A stretch of DNA of 8,255 nucleotides from JBEVMS01 sp040508515 (GCA_040508515.1 JBEVMS010000288.1:1-8255); one strand, 5' to 3'; counted from the stretch's first letter, positions 1-6,676 are shown. Notes: generated by a model from the sequence alone, not told the origin. A program made the numbers and translations.

Positions 1-570
1 ACGCCGGCGCAGGATTTCCACATGATCCGCCGGCAGATGCTGCGCCCGACGCGCAAGCCGTTGATCGTGATGACGCCCAAGTCGCTGCTGCGCCACAAGC
101 TGGCGGTATCGACCCTGGACGAGCTGGCCAACGGTTCGTTCCAGTTGGTGATCGGCGAGCATCGCGACCTCACGCCCAAGCAGGTCAGCCGCGTGGTGCT
201 GTGTTCGGGCAAGGTCTACTACGACCTGCTTGAGGAAGCCGAGAAAAAGAACCTTACCAACGTGGCGATCGTGCGCGTCGAGCAGCTCTATCCGTTCCCG
301 CGTCCGGAAGTCACCGCCGAACTGGCCAAGTACGCTTCGCTCAAGGAAGTGATCTGGTGCCAGGAAGAACCGATGAACCAGGGCGCCTGGTTCCAGATCC
401 GCCATCATCTGCAAGCCTGCGTTTCGAGCAAGCACAGCCTGTCCTACGCAGGCCGCGCACGCTCGCCGGCACCGGCCGCAGGCCACCTCAACACCCATGT
501 CGCCGAACAAACGGCGCTCGTCGAGCAGGCGCTGATCGCGCCGGTCGGCACTGATCACGCTGCGGAGTAA
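1..570 (+). CDS. sucA: 2-oxoglutarate dehydrogenase E1 component, C-terminal part (5' end outside window)
   Basis: This is the C-terminal 189 residues of the thiamine-diphosphate-dependent E1 subunit (EC 1.2.4.2), which decarboxylates 2-oxoglutarate and transfers the succinyl group to the lipoyl arm of SucB. The frame is open from base 1, so the gene starts before the window; the ATG at 22 is an internal Met. Hallmarks of the E1o C-terminal domain are present and follow E. coli SucA nearly word for word: TPAQDFHM..RRQ, RKPLIVMTPKSLLRH, VVLCSGKVYYDLL, VRVEQLYPFP, WCQEEPMNQGAW and SYAGR near the end. The TAA stop lies 7 bases before sucB, and the GGAG serving sucB overlaps the last sense codons. 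The gene is thus the upstream member of the sucA-sucB unit. Nothing suggests truncation other than the window edge. The identification is secure. Confidence 0.97.
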   Translation, partial: TPAQDFHMIRRQMLRPTRKPLIVMTPKSLLRHKLAVSTLDELANGSFQLVIGEHRDLTPKQVSRVVLCSGKVYYDLLEEAEKKNLTNVAIVRVEQLYPFPRPEVTAELAKYASLKEVIWCQEEPMNQGAWFQIRHHLQACVSSKHSLSYAGRARSPAPAAGHLNTHVAEQTALVEQALIAPVGTDHAAE

Positions 571-577
571 GACAAGC

Positions 578-1798
578 ATGTCCATCGAAGTCAAAGTCCC
601 TGTTCTGCCCGAATCCGTATCCGATGCCACCATCGCCACGTGGCACAAGCAGGTCGGTGAAGCGGTCAAGCGTGACGAAAACCTGGTCGATCTCGAAACC
701 GACAAAGTGGTGCTGGAAGTTCCCTCGCCAGTCGACGGCGTGCTGAAGGAAATCAAGCACCAGTCCGGCGACACGGTGAACTCCGAGCAGATCATCGCGG
801 TGATCGAGGAAGGCGCCGCCGCTGCCGCGCCTGCCAAGGCCGAGCCCAAAGCTGCCGACGCCAAGGCCGCCGCGCCCAGCAAGGCTGAGGCGCCCAAGGC
901 CGCCGCCGGTACGGATGAGCTGTCACCCGCCGGTCGTCGCGTGGCGACCGAAGAAAACATCGATCCGTCCAAGGTCGCCGGCACCGGCCGCGATGGCCGC
1001 GTGACCAAAGAAGACCTGGTCAACTACGGTAAGGGCGGCGCCGCCGCACCCGCGCCCGCCGCAGCCAGCAAGCCGGCAGCGCAGCCGACGCCAGGCGCGC
1101 GTCCTGAAGAGCGCGTGCCGATGACGCGCATCCGTGCGCGCATCGCCGAGCGCCTGATGCAGTCAAAGAACTCCACCGCCATGCTGACATCGTTCAACGA
1201 AGTCAACTTGGCCGCGGTGAGCAAGCTGCGCAAGGATCTGGGCGAGTCGTTCCAGAAGGAGCACGGGGTCAAGCTCGGTTTCATGAGCTTCTTCGTCAAG
1301 GCCGCCGCCGAGGCGCTCAAGCGCTACCCGGTGGTCAACGCCTCGGTCGACGGCAACGACATCGTCTATCACGGCTACCAGGACATTTCGATCGCCGTGT
1401 CCACTGAGAAGGGCCTGGTCACCCCGGTGCTGCGCGACGCGCAAGCCAAGAGCTTCGCCGAAATCGAGCAAGGCATCATCGATTACGCCAAGAAGGCGCG
1501 CGACGGCAAGCTCGGCCTGGACGACCTACAGGGTGGCACGTTCACCATCACCAACGGCGGCACGTTCGGCTCGTTGCTCTCCACCCCGATTGTCAACCCG
1601 CCGCAGAGCGCGATCCTGGGCATGCACACGATCAAGGAGCGCCCGATCGTCGAGAACGGCCAGATCATCGCCGCGCCGATGATGTACATCGCGCTGTCCT
1701 ACGATCACCGCATCATCGACGGCAAGGATGCGGTGCTGTTCCTGGTCGACATCAAGAACCAGTTGGAAAACCCGCAGCGGATGTTGCTGGGTCTTTGA
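578..1798 (+). CDS. sucB: Dihydrolipoyllysine-residue succinyltransferase, E2 of the 2-oxoglutarate dehydrogenase complex
   Basis: SucB (EC 2.3.1.61) forms the core of the complex and passes the succinyl group from the lipoyl arm to CoA. The 406 aa match the usual length (E. coli about 405). Domains in order: a single lipoyl domain at residues 1-77 with the lipoylated lysine K43 in ETDKVVLEV; an Ala/Lys/Pro-rich flexible linker at 78-113; the peripheral-subunit (E3/E1) binding domain at about 114-150 (LSPAGRRVATEE to TKEDLVNY); a second Ala/Pro linker; and the catalytic domain from about 179. The catalytic signature SYDHRIIDG supplies His377 and Asp381. The single lipoyl domain and C-terminal sequence favour the succinyl rather than the acetyl enzyme, and the neighbouring sucA settles it. 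The ATG at 578 is preceded by CGGAG at 563-567, 10 bases away, so translation is probably coupled to sucA. Two hairpins follow in the gap before lpd. Confidence 0.98.
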   Translation: MSIEVKVPVLPESVSDATIATWHKQVGEAVKRDENLVDLETDKVVLEVPSPVDGVLKEIKHQSGDTVNSEQIIAVIEEGAAAAAPAKAEPKAADAKAAAPSKAEAPKAAAGTDELSPAGRRVATEENIDPSKVAGTGRDGRVTKEDLVNYGKGGAAAPAPAAASKPAAQPTPGARPEERVPMTRIRARIAERLMQSKNSTAMLTSFNEVNLAAVSKLRKDLGESFQKEHGVKLGFMSFFVKAAAEALKRYPVVNASVDGNDIVYHGYQDISIAVSTEKGLVTPVLRDAQAKSFAEIEQGIIDYAKKARDGKLGLDDLQGGTFTITNGGTFGSLLSTPIVNPPQSAILGMHTIKERPIVENGQIIAAPMMYIALSYDHRIIDGKDAVLFLVDIKNQLENPQRMLLGL

Positions 1799-1805
1799 GC
1801 GCCGC

Positions 1806-1834
1806 CGGCCTGTGAGCATCGCGCTCACAGGCCG
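1806..1834 (+). other. Perfect 12-bp hairpin just after sucB
   Basis: Arms CGGCCTGTGAGC (1806-1817) and GCTCACAGGCCG (1823-1834) are perfectly complementary around a 5-base loop, starting 8 bases after the sucB stop. No T-run follows (the next bases are CACCGG), so it does not look like a standard intrinsic terminator. Possible roles, all inferred, are a 3' mRNA stabiliser or processing site that sets the E1/E2 to E3 ratio, or a weak or Rho-assisted terminator before lpd. Confidence 0.75.
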
Positions 1835-1910
1835 CACCGGTTACGAAGCATCGGCAGCGCATGGTTGGCGCAACCGTCTAAACTCGCCACCGGTCTTCCC
1901 GCTCTTCCCT

Positions 1911-1929
1911 CGATGCGGCGAGCGCATCG
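1911..1929 (+). other. 7-bp hairpin in the lpd leader
   Basis: CGATGCG (1911-1917) and CGCATCG (1923-1929) pair perfectly around a 5-base loop. The right arm ends 8 bases before the lpd Shine-Dalgarno (AAGGAA, 1938-1943). It could modulate lpd translation or be a small operator-like dyad; which of these, if either, cannot be told from sequence. A TAAACT at 1879-1884 resembles a -10 box but has no convincing -35 partner. Confidence 0.5.
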
Positions 1930-1948
1930 CACTGTTTAAGGAATCATC

Positions 1949-3388
1949 ATGAGCGACACATTCGACGTCATCGTCATCGGCGCCGGCCCCGCGGGCTACG
2001 TGGCCGCGATCCGCGCCGCCCAGTTGGGCCTGAAAACCGCCGTGGTCGACGCCTTCGTCGGCAAGGACGGCAAGGCCGCGTTGGGCGGCACCTGCCTCAA
2101 CGTAGGCTGCATCCCGTCCAAGGCCCTGCTGGATTCCTCCAAGCAGTTTTACAACCTGACGCACAACCTGCCGGCTCATGGCATCAGCGTTGAGAACAGC
2201 AAAGTCGATCTGAATACCTTCATTGGGCGTAAGGACAAGATCGTCAAGCAGTTCACGAGCGGCATCGGCCAGCTGTTCAAGGCTAACAAGGTGACCAGCT
2301 TCTTCGGTAAGGGCCAACTGCTCGGCCGTGGTCAAGGCGCCAGCAACCAGGTGGAGATCACCGGCAACGATGGCAGCAAGCAGACCATCGCCGCCGCTAA
2401 CGTGATCCTGGCTTCCGGTTCGGTGCCGATCGAGCTGCCGTTCGCCACGTTCGACGGTAAGTACATCATCGACAACACCGGCGCGCTGGACATCAACGAA
2501 GTACCCAAGCGTCTGGGCGTGATCGGCGCCGGCGTGATCGGCCTGGAGCTGGGCAGCGTGTGGCGCCGGCTGGGTTCGGAAGTGACCGTGCTGGAGGCGT
2601 TGCCCGATTTCCTGGGCGCCGCCGATCCGGACATCGCCAAGATCGCGTTGAAGGAGTTCGGCAAGCTGGGCCTCGACATCAAGCTTGGCGCCAAGCTGGC
2701 CAAGGCCGAGATCAAGGACGAGGAAGTCCACCTCACTTACACCGACAAGGATGGCGACCATCCGTTGGTGGTCGACAAGCTGCTGGTCGCCGTGGGACGC
2801 CGCGCCTACACCGACGGCCTGCTGGCCGCCGACTGCGGTGTGAACCTGGACGAGCGCGGCCGCATTGTGGTCGATGCGCATTGCCATACCGGCGTCGACG
2901 GCGTGTGGGCGATCGGCGACGCGGTGCGCGGACCAATGCTGGCGCATAAGGGTTCCGAGGAAGGCGTCGCGGTGGCCGAGTGGATCGCCGGCAAGTCGGC
3001 GCATCTGGACTTCAACACGGTGCCGTGGGTGATCTATACCGAGCCGGAAATCGCCTGGGTCGGCAAGACCGAAAAGCAGCTCAAGGAAGAAGGCATTCCC
3101 TACAAGGTTGGCACCTTCCCGTTTGCCGCGATCGGTCGCGCAGTGGCAATGAACGAGGCGATCGGCCAGGTCAAGATGCTAGCCCACGCCGAAACCGACC
3201 GCGTGCTCGGCGTCCACATGGTCGGTCCGGGCGTTTCCGAGCTTATCGCCGAATGCGTGGTGACGATGGAGTTCAAGGGCTCCTCCGAAGACCTCGCGCG
3301 CATCGTGCATGCCCACCCGACCCTGTCCGAAGCGGTGCATGAAGCCGCGCTGGCGGTTGATAAGCGCGCGATCCATAAGGGCAACTAA
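1949..3388 (+). CDS. lpdA: Dihydrolipoyl dehydrogenase (E3)
   Basis: This FAD-dependent pyridine nucleotide-disulfide oxidoreductase (EC 1.8.1.4) reoxidises the dihydrolipoyl arm of SucB and passes electrons to NAD+. The protein is 479 aa, normal for the family. An N-terminal FAD-binding Rossmann motif GAGPAG lies at 11-16. The redox disulfide Cys49/Cys54 is in GGTCLNVGCIPSK, preceded by a short insertion (about 35-45) as in the Pseudomonas Lpd-Glc type. The NAD-binding motif GAGVIG is at 193-198, the second FAD motif AIGD at 321-324, and the dimerisation domain carries the catalytic pair His456/Glu461 in HAHPTLSE. The ATG is set by AAGGAA at 1938-1943, 5 bases upstream. Its position after sucB marks it as the E3 of the 2-oxoglutarate complex; it may also serve the glycine cleavage system. 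The 150-base gap with hairpins leaves room for separate control of lpd. A strong terminator follows. Confidence 0.97.
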   Translation: MSDTFDVIVIGAGPAGYVAAIRAAQLGLKTAVVDAFVGKDGKAALGGTCLNVGCIPSKALLDSSKQFYNLTHNLPAHGISVENSKVDLNTFIGRKDKIVKQFTSGIGQLFKANKVTSFFGKGQLLGRGQGASNQVEITGNDGSKQTIAAANVILASGSVPIELPFATFDGKYIIDNTGALDINEVPKRLGVIGAGVIGLELGSVWRRLGSEVTVLEALPDFLGAADPDIAKIALKEFGKLGLDIKLGAKLAKAEIKDEEVHLTYTDKDGDHPLVVDKLLVAVGRRAYTDGLLAADCGVNLDERGRIVVDAHCHTGVDGVWAIGDAVRGPMLAHKGSEEGVAVAEWIAGKSAHLDFNTVPWVIYTEPEIAWVGKTEKQLKEEGIPYKVGTFPFAAIGRAVAMNEAIGQVKMLAHAETDRVLGVHMVGPGVSELIAECVVTMEFKGSSEDLARIVHAHPTLSEAVHEAALAVDKRAIHKGN

Positions 3389-3435
3389 GCCGCACGCCCG
3401 ATCCATCCCCCATAGCCCAGATGAAAAGTGCAAAC

Positions 3436-3464
3436 CCGCCGGTAGCGATGCCGGCGGTTTTTTT
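3436..3464 (+). terminator. Intrinsic terminator of the suc-lpd operon
   Basis: CCGCCGGTA (3436-3444) pairs with TGCCGGCGG (3449-3457), with one G-T wobble, across a GCGA loop of the GNRA class, and is followed directly by seven T residues (3458-3464). It lies 48 bases after the lpd stop. The GC-rich stem with an unbroken T-run is a textbook Rho-independent terminator. Confidence 0.93.
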
Positions 3465-3659
3465 ATGCGCGATTCGCTGGATCGCGCCTTGTGCACAACG
3501 CCAAGCGCATCGTCGGCAAGCCAGACCATAAGCAGCATGCTCGATGCGCGCGAGGCGACCGGCCATGCTGGCGTTGCCGCAGAACACACGGCAGCAGTTG
3601 CCACTAGCCACCGGCGCGCCCTACCCTTTGCGGATCGCTTGCCACCGCCACACACGACC
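3465..3659. other. Intergenic stretch between the lpd terminator and the LOG gene; no gene seen
   Basis: This 195-base region holds no supported gene. The LOG-family reading frame stays open through it, with an ATG at 3465 and another at about 3537. The predicted extension (about 65 residues, rich in Ala, Ser, Thr and Arg) has no recognisable domain, starts directly on the terminator's T-run and lacks a ribosome-binding site. I therefore treat it as non-coding leader and promoter DNA. Confidence 0.6.
3598..3627 (+). promoter_or_regulatory. Weak candidate sigma70 promoter for the LOG-acuI unit
   Basis: TTGCCA (3598-3603, 5 of 6 to the -35 consensus) stands 18 bases before TACCCT (3622-3627, 3 of 6 but keeping the important TA...T). 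It lies between the suc-lpd terminator and the gene at 3660, where a promoter is expected. The -10 match is poor, so this is only a candidate. Confidence 0.27.
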
Positions 3660-4256
3660 ATGACCTCAATCCAGTCCCTTTGCGTTTACTGCGGCTCCAG
3701 CAGCGGCTTTGACCCCACCTACGCCGAACAGACCCGCACGTTCGGCCGTGAGTTGGCGCGGCGTGGCATCGCGCTGGTCTACGGCGGCGGCAAGGTCGGC
3801 CTGATGGGCACGCTGGCCGACGCGGTGCTGGCGGCCGGTGGCCAAGTGATCGGTGTGATCCCGCGCCATCTGGTGGAAAAAGAAGTCGCCCACCAGGGCC
3901 TGACGGAGATGCATGTGGTCGACAACATGCACCAGCGCAAAACCAAGATGTACGAGCTGTCGCAAGCCTTCGTCGCGCTGCCCGGCGGCTTCGGCACCTT
4001 GGACGAAATGTTCGAGATGCTCACCTGGGCGCAACTGGGCCTGCACACCTGGCCTTGCGCCTTCCTCGATACACGCGGTTATTACGCCCGGCTCAAACAA
4101 TTCGTCGACCACACCGTGGCCGAAGGCTTCGTACGCGCGCCGCAACGCGACAGTGTATGGTTCGGCGAGAGCATCGATACCCTGTTTGACTGGATGGACG
4201 GCTATCAGGCCAGTTACACACCCAAGTGGGTGGACCCCAGCATCGTCACCGCGTGA
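3660..4256 (+). CDS. LOG-family (TIGR00730) nucleoside 5'-monophosphate phosphoribohydrolase
   Basis: The product is a 198-aa Rossmann-fold protein of the LONELY GUY/YvdD family. Characterised members hydrolyse the N-glycosidic bond of AMP or cytokinin-riboside monophosphates, releasing free base and ribose 5-phosphate; many older databases call them 'lysine decarboxylase', which is wrong. Family marks: SLCVYCGSSSG at 6-16, LVYGGGKVGLMG at 39-50, the MHQRKTKM substrate/catalytic segment at 90-97 with Arg93 and Lys94, and PGGFGTLDE at 108-116 with catalytic Glu116. It is cytoplasmic, with no signal peptide. I chose the ATG at 3660 because it gives the family-standard N-terminus, although no clear Shine-Dalgarno precedes it. 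The open frame upstream is non-conserved. It ends 13 bases before acuI, suggesting co-transcription. Whether the real substrate is AMP, a cytokinin nucleotide or another nucleotide cannot be told from sequence. Confidence 0.93.
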   Translation: MTSIQSLCVYCGSSSGFDPTYAEQTRTFGRELARRGIALVYGGGKVGLMGTLADAVLAAGGQVIGVIPRHLVEKEVAHQGLTEMHVVDNMHQRKTKMYELSQAFVALPGGFGTLDEMFEMLTWAQLGLHTWPCAFLDTRGYYARLKQFVDHTVAEGFVRAPQRDSVWFGESIDTLFDWMDGYQASYTPKWVDPSIVTA

Positions 4257-4269
4257 GGCCGTACCGACC

Positions 4270-5262
4270 ATGAAGCCGTTCCGGGCGTTTCGTATCGATA
4301 ACCAGGACGGTGCTCATAGCGCCGGCATCGCGACCATCCAAAGCGACGCGCTCAGTCCGGGCGAAGTGCTGATCAAGGCCGCCTATTCCTCGGTCAATTA
4401 CAAGGACGCGCTGGCCGGCAGCGGCACGGGCAAAATCCTGCGCCACTACCCGCTCAACGGCGGCATCGATGTGGCCGGGCATGTGATCGCGTCGAGCGAT
4501 TCCCGCTTCCGCGAAGGTGACGCGGTGCTGTGTACCGGTGGTGGCCTGTCCGAAACCCGCGATGGCGGCTATGCGCAATATGTGCGATTGCCCGTCGCAA
4601 GCACCATTGCGCTGCCCGCCGGCCTGAGCTTGCGCGAGAGCATGGCGATCGGCACCGCCGGTTTTACTGCGGCGCTGGCGCTGCTGCGCATGCAGGACAA
4701 CCGACAAGCTCCGACGCAGGGACCGATCGCAATAACCGGCGCCAGCGGCGGCGTCGGCATGCTGGCGATCGACATCTTCAGCCGCGCCGGCTACTCGGTG
4801 CATGCGATCAGCGGCAAGCCCGAGCAGTTCGGCGCATTGCGCGCGTTGGGCGCGACCGAATGCATCGACCGCCATCAGCTCCACTTCAGCGGCAAGCCAA
4901 TCAATTCGGTGCGTTTTGCCGGCGCCCTGGACAACGTCGGCGGCGCGCTGTTGTCGAGCCTGCTGCCGCTGATCGGCCCTTACGGCAACGTGGCGGTCTG
5001 CGGCAACGCCGGCGGGATCGAGCTGACGTCCACCGTGATGCCACTGATCATCCGCGGCGTCAGCGTGTTGGGCATCGCCTCGGCGGATACCGCACGCGAG
5101 CTGCGCGAACTGCTTTGGCAGCGATTGGCCGACGAATGGAAGCCCCGGCATCTGGAACGCATCGTCACGCGTGAGGTGGGCCTGGATGAACTGCCGCAGG
5201 TTTTCGACACCATGCTCGCTGGCGCGTCGTTCGGCCGAACGCTGGTGCGCTTGGGCGACTGA
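4270..5262 (+). CDS. acuI: YhdH/AcuI-type acrylyl-CoA reductase (NADPH), zinc-free MDR family
   Basis: This 330-aa medium-chain dehydrogenase/reductase of the YhdH/YhfP subfamily matches E. coli YhdH (about 324 aa) along its length. Characterised members reduce acrylyl-CoA to propionyl-CoA with NADPH and protect against this reactive intermediate. Visible motifs: YSSVNYKDALAG at 39-50, GKILRHYPLNGGIDVAG at 54-70, the GTAGFTA helix at 128-134, the nucleotide-binding ITGASGGVG at 155-163, a VMPLIIRGVSVLGI segment in the C-terminal half, and a GRTLVRLGD end. No structural-zinc cysteine cluster is visible, as expected for this subfamily. The ATG at 4270 lies 13 bases after the LOG stop. A TGAGG overlapping that stop gives a Shine-Dalgarno with about 11-base spacing, so coupling to the LOG gene is likely. 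The reading frame is open far upstream into the LOG gene, but that part is a shadow. Another MDR oxidoreductase substrate is possible. Confidence 0.92.
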   Translation: MKPFRAFRIDNQDGAHSAGIATIQSDALSPGEVLIKAAYSSVNYKDALAGSGTGKILRHYPLNGGIDVAGHVIASSDSRFREGDAVLCTGGGLSETRDGGYAQYVRLPVASTIALPAGLSLRESMAIGTAGFTAALALLRMQDNRQAPTQGPIAITGASGGVGMLAIDIFSRAGYSVHAISGKPEQFGALRALGATECIDRHQLHFSGKPINSVRFAGALDNVGGALLSSLLPLIGPYGNVAVCGNAGGIELTSTVMPLIIRGVSVLGIASADTARELRELLWQRLADEWKPRHLERIVTREVGLDELPQVFDTMLAGASFGRTLVRLGD

Positions 5263-5266
5263 CGCC

Positions 5267-5295
5267 TTGGAAGCGCCGTCCACGCGGCATAGAAT
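5267..5295 (+). promoter_or_regulatory. Sigma70 promoter of the pilH-type gene
   Basis: TTGGAA (5267-5272, 4 of 6) is separated by exactly 17 bases from TAGAAT (5290-5295, 5 of 6). It starts 5 bases after the acuI stop. Initiation near 5302 would give a leader of about 25 bases containing the AGGGAA ribosome-binding site (5311-5316). This is the best promoter match in the window and makes the regulator gene independently expressed. Confidence 0.7.
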
Positions 5296-5326
5296 CCCCC
5301 TCAAACCTTTAGGGAATACGCATTAC

Positions 5327-5692
5327 ATGGCACGCATCCTGATCGTCGACGATTCTCCGTCGCAGTTGCTTGGTATCAAGCGGATCGTCGAAAAGCTCGG
5401 GCACGAGGTGCTGACCGCCGAAGATGGTGCCGCTGGCGTCGAGGCCGCACGTCGCGAAAAACCCGACCTGATTCTGATGGACGTGGTGATGCCCAACTTG
5501 AATGGCTTCCAAGCCACGCGCACGATCAGCAAAGACGTCGAGATGGCTAATATCCCGATCGTCCTGGTGACCACCAAGGACCAGGAAACCGACAAAGTCT
5601 GGGGTTTGCGCCAAGGCGCGAAGGCTTATGTCACCAAGCCGATCAAGGAAGAAGAATTGATCAAGACGTTGCACGAGTTGCTGCCACACTGA
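5327..5692 (+). CDS. pilH: Single-domain response regulator of the PilH type
   Basis: The 121-aa protein consists only of a CheY-like receiver domain, with no output domain. The acidic pocket Asp8/Asp9, phospho-acceptor Asp52 (LILMDVVMP), the switch threonine in VTTKDQ (82-83) and Lys104 in the TKP motif are all present, so it should be phosphorylatable. The stretch NGFQATR and the signature VTTKDQETDKVWG.RQGA match Pseudomonas PilH, the regulator that acts with PilG in the Chp/Pil chemosensory system controlling type IV pilus retraction and twitching. The start is fixed by AGGGAA at 5311-5316, 10 bases before the ATG at 5327; the longer open frame upstream is a shadow of acuI. No pilG, pilI, pilJ or chpA homologue lies in the window, so this is an orphan copy and would act in trans. 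Another receiver role is possible. Confidence 0.88.
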   Translation: MARILIVDDSPSQLLGIKRIVEKLGHEVLTAEDGAAGVEAARREKPDLILMDVVMPNLNGFQATRTISKDVEMANIPIVLVTTKDQETDKVWGLRQGAKAYVTKPIKEEELIKTLHELLPH

Positions 5693-5712
5693 GCTGGGCA
5701 ATTGGCTTATTT

Positions 5713-5753
5713 CCAAAAAGATGAGGCGCCTCGCGGGCGCCTCATCTTTTTGG
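5713..5753. terminator. Bidirectional intrinsic terminator between convergent pilH and cbpA
   Basis: Arms of 18 bases, CCAAAAAGATGAGGCGCC (5713-5730) and its exact reverse complement (5736-5753), flank a TCGCG loop. The GC-rich core has five T residues (5747-5751) on the plus-strand exit side and five A residues (5715-5719) that act as the T-run for minus-strand transcripts. It starts 20 bases after the pilH stop and ends 17 bases from the cbpA stop, so one element can terminate both. Confidence 0.93.
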
Positions 5754-5770
5754 GGCAACCATTTACAGCG

Positions 5771-6676
5771 TCAGTTGCGCGGATCGAAACCTCCGAAGGC
5801 TTTTTGCAACGCCTCGTAGGCTTCACGCTGGGCATCGTCACTCGCCGGCGGGGTGCGGATCGACAGTTCGACTAGCTGATCGCCCTGCTCGGTGGGACCG
5901 GCCATGCCGCGGCCCTTAAGGCGCAACTTGCGGCCGGATTGCGAGCCGGCGGGAATTCGCAGATCCACCGTGCCGCCCAGGGTCGGTACCGGTACCGTGG
6001 CGCCCAGCGCGGCCTCCCAGGGGGTGATCGGCAAGGTGTGCAGCACGTTGTGCCCATCCAGACGGAACTGCGCGTTGTCGCGGATGCCGATCTCCAGCAG
6101 CAGATCACCCGCGGGACCGCCGCCCGCACCCGGATGCCCCTGCCGGCTGAGCCGAATCACTTTGCCCGCTTGAATGCCGGCAGGAATCTTCACTTCCAGC
6201 ACGCGCTCGCCGCCATTGGAATCTTGCAGCGCAAGCCGGGTGCGGCCGCCCTCGTAGGCGGTTTTTAGATCGATCTGCACCTGGGCCTGGATATCGCGTC
6301 CGCGGCGCGCTTGCGGAGCCCCGCCCGGGCGAGCCCCGCCGCGGCCGAAGAGGCTTTCAAAAAAGTCACTGAAATCGCCATGCCCGGCATCGCCGAAATC
6401 GTGGCCCTGGCCTTGTTGACCCCAGTTCGGCGGCGGCCGGAACTGCTCGCCCGAGCGGTAACCACCGGCGCGCAGCTGATCGTAGGCACGGCGCTTCTCG
6501 GCGTCCTTGAGCACCTCGTTGGCTTCATTGACCGCCTTGAACGTGTCCTCGGCGCCGGCATCCTTGTTCTTGTCCGGATGGTACTTGCGCGCCAATTTGC
6601 GGTACGCGGCCTTGATCTCCGCCTCGCTGGCCTCCGGCTTGACGCCAAGAATGTCGTAATAGTCTTTGAATTCCAC
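5771..6676 (-). CDS. cbpA: Curved DNA-binding protein CbpA, class II-type DnaJ co-chaperone
   Basis: This DnaJ paralogue stimulates the DnaK ATPase and, in E. coli, also binds curved DNA in the nucleoid. The product is 301 aa (E. coli CbpA about 306). The J-domain occupies 1-70, starting MEFKDYYDILGV, with the DnaK-contacting HPD triad at 33-35. A Gly/Phe/Asp-rich linker follows at about 71-125, then C-terminal substrate-binding domains I and II at about 127-200 and 203-277 (VKIPAGIQAGKVIRL, ITPWEAALGATVPVPTL, IPAGSQSGRKLRLKGRG). The end FDPRN matches the FDPRK of E. coli CbpA. No CxxCxGxG zinc fingers are present, which separates it from DnaJ. I chose the GTG at 6676 because it gives the conserved N-terminus with a GGGAG Shine-Dalgarno 5 bases upstream; a TTG at 6706 would add 10 non-conserved residues. 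No cbpM modulator gene adjoins it. It lies downstream of hsp20 on the same strand, separated by a terminator-like hairpin. Confidence 0.95.
   Translation of the reverse strand: MEFKDYYDILGVKPEASEAEIKAAYRKLARKYHPDKNKDAGAEDTFKAVNEANEVLKDAEKRRAYDQLRAGGYRSGEQFRPPPNWGQQGQGHDFGDAGHGDFSDFFESLFGRGGARPGGAPQARRGRDIQAQVQIDLKTAYEGGRTRLALQDSNGGERVLEVKIPAGIQAGKVIRLSRQGHPGAGGGPAGDLLLEIGIRDNAQFRLDGHNVLHTLPITPWEAALGATVPVPTLGGTVDLRIPAGSQSGRKLRLKGRGMAGPTEQGDQLVELSIRTPPASDDAQREAYEALQKAFGGFDPRN

Noticed and set aside
814..1085. GCC-rich repetitive-looking DNA inside sucB
   Set aside because: It encodes the Ala/Lys/Pro flexible linkers normal for E2 proteins; codon bias explains the repetition, not a mobile or satellite repeat.
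1841..3004. 387-codon minus-strand open frame opposite lpd
   Set aside because: Its composition (rich in His, Gln, Arg, Asp, Ala) is what the antisense of a GC-rich gene gives; no domain is recognisable and the plus strand encodes a complete, motif-perfect Lpd.
3309..3659. Extended N-terminus of the LOG protein running back into lpd
   Set aside because: The extension crosses the lpd end and its terminator, has no domain, and is absent from the family; the conserved protein begins at 3660.
3913..4269. Upstream extension of the acuI frame across the LOG gene
   Set aside because: It overlaps the LOG coding sequence in another frame and is low-complexity Ser/Pro/Arg; the family N-terminus starts at 4270 with a suitable ribosome-binding site.
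4246..5304. 352-codon minus-strand open frame opposite acuI
   Set aside because: Antisense shadow of a clear YhdH/AcuI gene; Arg/Gln/Ala-rich with no family motif and no sensible ribosome-binding site.
5171..5326. Upstream extension of the pilH frame into acuI
   Set aside because: Receiver domains begin at the ARILIVDDS strand, which follows the ATG at 5327; the promoter and ribosome-binding site lie inside the supposed extension.
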